Assembly (NCBI GenBank): GCA_022497145.1
Contig: MU385868.1
Coordinates: 372,001-436,000, forward strand
Direction: 5' to 3'
Source: Rostrohypoxylon terebratum
Lineage: Eukaryota > Ascomycota > Sordariomycetes > Xylariales > Hypoxylaceae
DNA length: 64,000 nucleotides
Below are positions 59,911-64,000 of the stretch, piece by piece (the first letter of the stretch is position 1; each line of letters begins with the position of its first letter). Position numbers and translations under genes: made by a program. Below the pieces are notes generated by a model. The model saw nothing but the letters and a program-made list of their open reading frames with translations. It did no database searches and was not told the DNA's origin.

Positions 59911-62084
59911 TATCTCAACAACCCACCGACCCATTCAGAAATTCAACAATGATTTCTTCCGATTCATACCAGAGACAATTCACTTCTGGGTCCCAGGTTC
60001 CAGGCCATGTTTTCCTAGGAACATATATATCTACAACAAATACCTTTACAAAGCATTGTCAGGAAGACAACATTTGAACGAGCCAACATTATGGCAGAGA
60101 CGAACCACACCGGTCAATCATGACATTAGCAACAAGAACATAAGCATATGATATCCGTTGCATTCGCGACCTTCACTTTCAGCATTGTTAAATCAGGCGT
60201 TTTCGGAACAGGAGTTTTGTCACAGCGCTTGCATTTTTGGAAAAGCCGTTCCGCGTTTACCGTAGCTGGTTGAGATAGGAATTCAGGAGATAGGGGGACT
60301 GCTTCGTTATTGGAGTTGGATTACAGGTTGCGTTATAGCTAACGAGATCAGGCTGGAACAATCGGGATTTAACATTCGTTTTTCTCTTCGCTTCCAAAAT
60401 CTCGAAGACCACTCGAGTTCCCTGAGCAGATGATGCTAGTTTACTCTATCCTTTTGTAGGGCACGACTAGATCTTGCTAGCGCGAAGCAAACTTGTTCGC
60501 AATTCGGGAAGATACTGGTGAAACTGGTCTTGTTCATGCCAAGTTCCTCGAGTCTTGGAACTTATAGGGTTATAAGGTCGCGGAGATCGGTCAGTGAAGC
60601 AAAACTATCGGTCAGGCAGGGTTATGGCAACATCCATAGACGGGATAGGTAGAACTGGATCAGTCAATAGCAGAATCACAGAAAGCGGCCAGCTGCAAAT
60701 ACATTCCTTTTGAGATGCTGTAGTTTACGTGAACGTCCAGTAAGTATACTCTATATGCATTAACTGATAACCGCCTGTATCAATTTGGCTACTCCTCTTA
60801 CTCTGTCGCATAAAAATACGAGAATACGGAAAAAATCATCAGTAGCATCCGTATCTGCAAAACGAATGCTTGCGCACTTTATATAAGTACTTAATATTAA
60901 AAAGACGCTATTGTTGACCAGTATTACATACTTAGGTAGTATAACTTTTACATGAATGGTATAATTTCGTGATACGGAATGAATAGACAAGCACAGCAGA
61001 ACGGCTGATCGGAAAGGACGGCTTTCTTAGGTAAGCATCCTGTACTATGTACATATACTAAGTATTAGGTAGGTACACCTTACTAATAATGTATGTAACA
61101 ACATTGAGTAAGTAGGACCGTAAGTACATAATGCTACGAGGTACAGTACATATTAGGTAAGTACAAGGTTAACATATCTGGAATACGAAGGTCACCGGTA
61201 CCTAGTACTCTAGTAACCATCCATGATGTCTCATTGGCTAGTAATTCTGGTGCGCGCCTAGAGACCTTAATCCATCTAGGGACTAGCGTGACTTGGTGAC
61301 TTAGGCGCTAAGATCTTCAGGGGTCAATAGGACAGCTCGCCTTCTGATTGACCAATTCCTGATCTGTTAAAATTCAATGATCCTAGGTCCTAGGTAAATC
61401 CTAATCTTTTCTTTTCAACATTGCCATATTGTCATATTCCATATTCTAATGTACGTTTTTTCGCATCGCAACGTTCGAACGACGTGCAGCAAGTCCTGGT
61501 ATTAAGGAGAATACGAAAAAGATGGGAAGACGAAATAATGAAATAGACACGCTTTAAGTCTTGGTAATTCTAAATGATTCGCTCGTCCCGATTTTGTCCC
61601 TTGTTCCAATATTCCCAATGTTCCCATTGATCCCATATTTTCCCGGCAAACAGTCTCCACGACGGTCTGGGCTTTTTCTTGGCTAAGCACCCAAGATGGC
61701 CCTTCGTCTGTCACCTCCTGAATCCAAAAAGCCTTGGCCTGACATTCTTCGCCAATGTAATCCGCCAGGTGACTGGGTGATTTGGTGTTGTCTTGTCCTT
61801 TTTGCCTTTTTCATCTTTTTATGTCGTTGACGTCGAGTTCCACTATCCTTAATTCCCAAACCCTCTCGTCACCGACCCCGATAAAATAAACTCATAATAA
61901 TATACATCCGTCCTCTACCGGATGAGACGTTCATTATCGCTAGTCTAAATCTAACTAATTCATTTCTTTCACTCATTCGTTCCCTTTTTTTTATTCTCTT
62001 CCTTCCAAGTGATTCGTTCGATTCGCTCGTTTCACCCCTCTTCCTACGTACCCAGACAACACACGGTACGCATTTCACAAAATC
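59911..62084. other. Intergenic region
   Basis: Tandemly oriented spacer between the coiled-coil gene and the GH76 gene. No supported gene. It carries TAGGTA/GTACAT-rich sequence (61020-61175), CCTAGGT x2 (61382-61395), and a pyrimidine-rich leader (about 61980-62045) just before the GH76 start. Confidence 0.5.
61382..61395. repeat. CCTAGGT x2
   Basis: Two perfect 7-bp units 690 bp upstream of the GH76 gene. Confidence 0.9.
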
Positions 62085-63776
62085 ATGGTGAGACTATCAG
62101 CACCGCTGCTGGCGGCGTTGGGTCTAGTCGCCGGCAAAGCATATGGAGCCCTCGAAGTAAATCTCGATGATCCAGGTATGTACTTTTTTAATCATTGATA
62201 ATCTAAGATAAGCATTTTACAAATGAGGGGATGTGACTAACACATCATCCTCCCCAATCCAGCTTCGATCAAGTCGGCGGCCGCCCAAGTCGCCGAAGAT
62301 CTTCTGACCTTCTATCACGGCGATGAGCCGGGCATGGTACCTGGTATCCTACCTGGTCCTCCCCCCGATGGCGATTACTACTGGTGGCAGGGAGGTGCGC
62401 TTTGGGGCACGATGCTGGACTATCGACACCACACTGGCGACAAGACATACGATGATATTGTATCGGAGGCCCTGTTGTGGCAAGTGGGTCCTAACGAAGA
62501 CTTCATGCCGCCCAACTGGACAGCCTCAATGGGTAACGATGACCAAGCGTTCTGGGGATTATCTGCCATGCTGGCCACCGAAGTGGGATACACCGATCCC
62601 CCGACAGATCAACCACAGTGGTTAGCATTGGCCCAAGCCGTGTTCAACGAGCAGACGCACGAGGATCGAAGGGTTCCCAGCGGACGATGCAAGTGGGGTC
62701 TCCGATGGCAAGTATATCCGTCCAACAATGGATACAACTATATCAACAGTAAGTTATAATAATCTACGACCAATCCCGAAGTAGAATAAATATAGATTTG
62801 AGACCAAGAAGCTAACGGGACGAAAGCCATTGCGAATGCCTGTTACTTCAACATTGGTGCCCGGCTAGCTCGCTACACGGATAACTCTACCTATGCTGAT
62901 CTTGCGAATAAGACTTGGAACATCATCTACGACTTGGGTTACATTTCAGACAATTGGGATGTTTACGACGGTGCCCACTTACCTGATTGTACCGATATCA
63001 ACAAAGCTCAGTTCTCGTACAACGCCGCTATGCTGTTACAGGGCGCCGCTTTCTTGTACAACTACGTAAGCTTCCCCATCTTGTTCCCCGTTGTCGCTAG
63101 CAATCTCTATCTCTAGAACAGACGTAAATTGCCTAGTAGAATAGACGACTGGTTGGTAGTTTATGACTATTTCTGTATTGAGAGTTTCAGTTATCTGAAC
63201 TCGTTGCTAACTTGATTCCAGACTGACGGCAGCCAAATTTGGAAAGATCGCATTGACAACTTAGTCGATCGTATGATTGAAATCTTCTTTCCCAACGGCG
63301 TCGCGTACGAGCCGTCCTGTGAAGGCACCAAGTGCAACGCCGATATGGAGTCATTCAAGGGATATACTCACCGATGGATGGGCTCAACGATGCAACTGGC
63401 CCCTTACACGCGCGACAAGATCTACCCAGTGCTGAAGGCATCAACTGCAGCTGCTGTTAAGCAATGTACCGGCGGTGCTAACGGCCGCTTCTGCGGTTTC
63501 CATTGGACCACGGGCGTCTTCGACAACAAGGTCGGTGCCGGCCAGCAGATGAACGTCCTAGGGGCCCTTATCAGCCTTCTATCCCCTGACACCGCACCTC
63601 CTCTGACGAACAATACCGGTGGAACATCCAAGGGTGATGTGAATGCCGGTTCCGACGAACCCCTTGTGCCTACCTTTGCTCCCATAACCGGTGGTGATAA
63701 GGCTGGCGCGGGCGTCCTCACAGCAATCCTTATCGCGGGCTCGCTCTCGGCCTTCGCATGGATGAGCTTAGATTAA
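62085..63776 (+). CDS. GH76 Dfg5/Dcw1-type GPI-anchored mannan endo-1,6-alpha-mannosidase homologue
   Basis: Four exons: 62085-62175, 62263-62748, 62827-63065 and 63222-63776, with introns of 87, 78 and 156 bp. The protein is 456 aa. Dfg5/Dcw1 proteins are thought to cut GPI-glycan and transfer GPI proteins to wall glucan at the plasma membrane. Residues 1-22 form a signal peptide (LSAPLLAALGLVAGKAYGA). GH76 features are DYYWWQGGALWGTMLDY (about 69-84), the paired aspartates MGNDDQAFWG (Asp123-124, the catalytic pair in the family) and SFKGYTHRWM (about 316-324). Several Asn-x-Ser/Thr sites are present. The C-terminus is typical of GPI attachment: a small-residue region (ITGGDKAGAG) followed by the hydrophobic VLTAILIAGSLSAFAWMSL to the end. 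It therefore depends on GPI synthesis, including GWT1. Each splice site keeps the frame and the family sequence. It could be either the DFG5 or the DCW1 paralogue group. Confidence 0.95.
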
Positions 63777-64000
63777 GATGACCTCCTGGACTTGAGAGGG
63801 ATTGCGGAATCAAGGGCGGATGTACATCTGGCGTTGCATGTGTTTTGCAGTCAATGGTTTTTTTTTAAAAAGAAAAAAAAGTTTAGGAATGAGAATACCC
63901 AGGCTTTTACAGAAAGTGAAGTTAAACGAACAAGATCTGTACATATGCTCATATTTCTTCTCTTCTCTTGTTCTTCTAGTTCAACTTGACCATAGTCGCT
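63777..64000. other. 3' flank of the GH76 gene
   Basis: Contains a T-run/A-run (63858-63882) able to form a hairpin, plus T-rich sequence. It probably includes the 3' untranslated region; no gene seen. Confidence 0.5.

Noticed and set aside
1..64000. A biosynthetic gene cluster, phage, CRISPR array or ribosomal RNA gene
   Set aside because: No polyketide or peptide synthase, no transporter set, no direct-repeat/spacer pattern, and no 5S, 18S or 28S signature was seen on either strand.

Overview
The window is nuclear DNA of a filamentous ascomycete (Pezizomycotina). The gene set fits Sordariomycetes best, but that placement is inference from gene content and style. Evidence for the group is short spliceosomal introns (59-205 bp, GT..AG, one with a CTAAC-type branch site), long single-gene transcription units on both strands, and proteins typical of moulds: a GWT1-type GPI acyltransferase, a Kin4-type kinase with a long disordered tail, a QxxRW family-2 glycosyltransferase, a GH71 alpha-1,3-glucanase and a GH76 Dfg5/Dcw1 enzyme. 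There is one scaffold gap (44183-45131). No prokaryotic operon, CRISPR array, plasmid or provirus is visible.

Layout. 0.25-1.1 kb (-): Ssu72 RNA polymerase II CTD phosphatase. About 2.2-2.5 kb (-): a possible orphan exon. 5.5-7.1 kb (+): SH3 protein of Nbp2/Skb5 type. 7.9-9.5 kb (-): secreted GH71 alpha-1,3-glucanase. 11.4-14.1 kb (+): Utp4, a WD40 protein of the small-subunit processome. 15.6-19.2 kb (-): Kin4-like kinase. 19.3-25.9 kb: gene-poor, with a 238-bp terminal-inverted-repeat element. 25.9-27.5 kb (-): GWT1. 28.8-30.0 kb (+): conserved-looking protein of unknown function. 30-39 kb: gene desert. 39.2-41.1 kb (-): family-2 glycosyltransferase. 41-58 kb: gene desert, AT-rich block, 7-bp satellite running into the gap, weak ORFs. 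58.5-59.9 kb (+): coiled-coil protein of unknown function. 62.1-63.8 kb (+): GPI-anchored GH76 Dfg5/Dcw1 enzyme.

Ten genes are well supported, about one per 6.4 kb, which is sparse for this group. The intervening DNA is crowded with short imperfect tandem duplications and with a recurring palindromic CCTAGG-type motif (CCTAGGT, TACCTAGGTA, TACC/GGTA runs). I did not find it in the coding exons, though it does occur in introns.

The genes do not form an operon or a biosynthetic cluster. Four of the ten act on the cell surface: GH71 and the family-2 glycosyltransferase on wall or surface polysaccharide, GWT1 in GPI-anchor assembly, and the GH76 enzyme as a GPI-anchored protein thought to attach GPI proteins to the wall. 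The rest are housekeeping: transcription (Ssu72), ribosome biogenesis (Utp4), signalling and cell cycle (SH3 protein, Kin4). I see no convincing new multi-gene system. The best candidates for undescribed biology are the inverted-repeat element, the dispersed CCTAGG repeat landscape, the 7-bp satellite at the gap, and the two proteins of unknown function.
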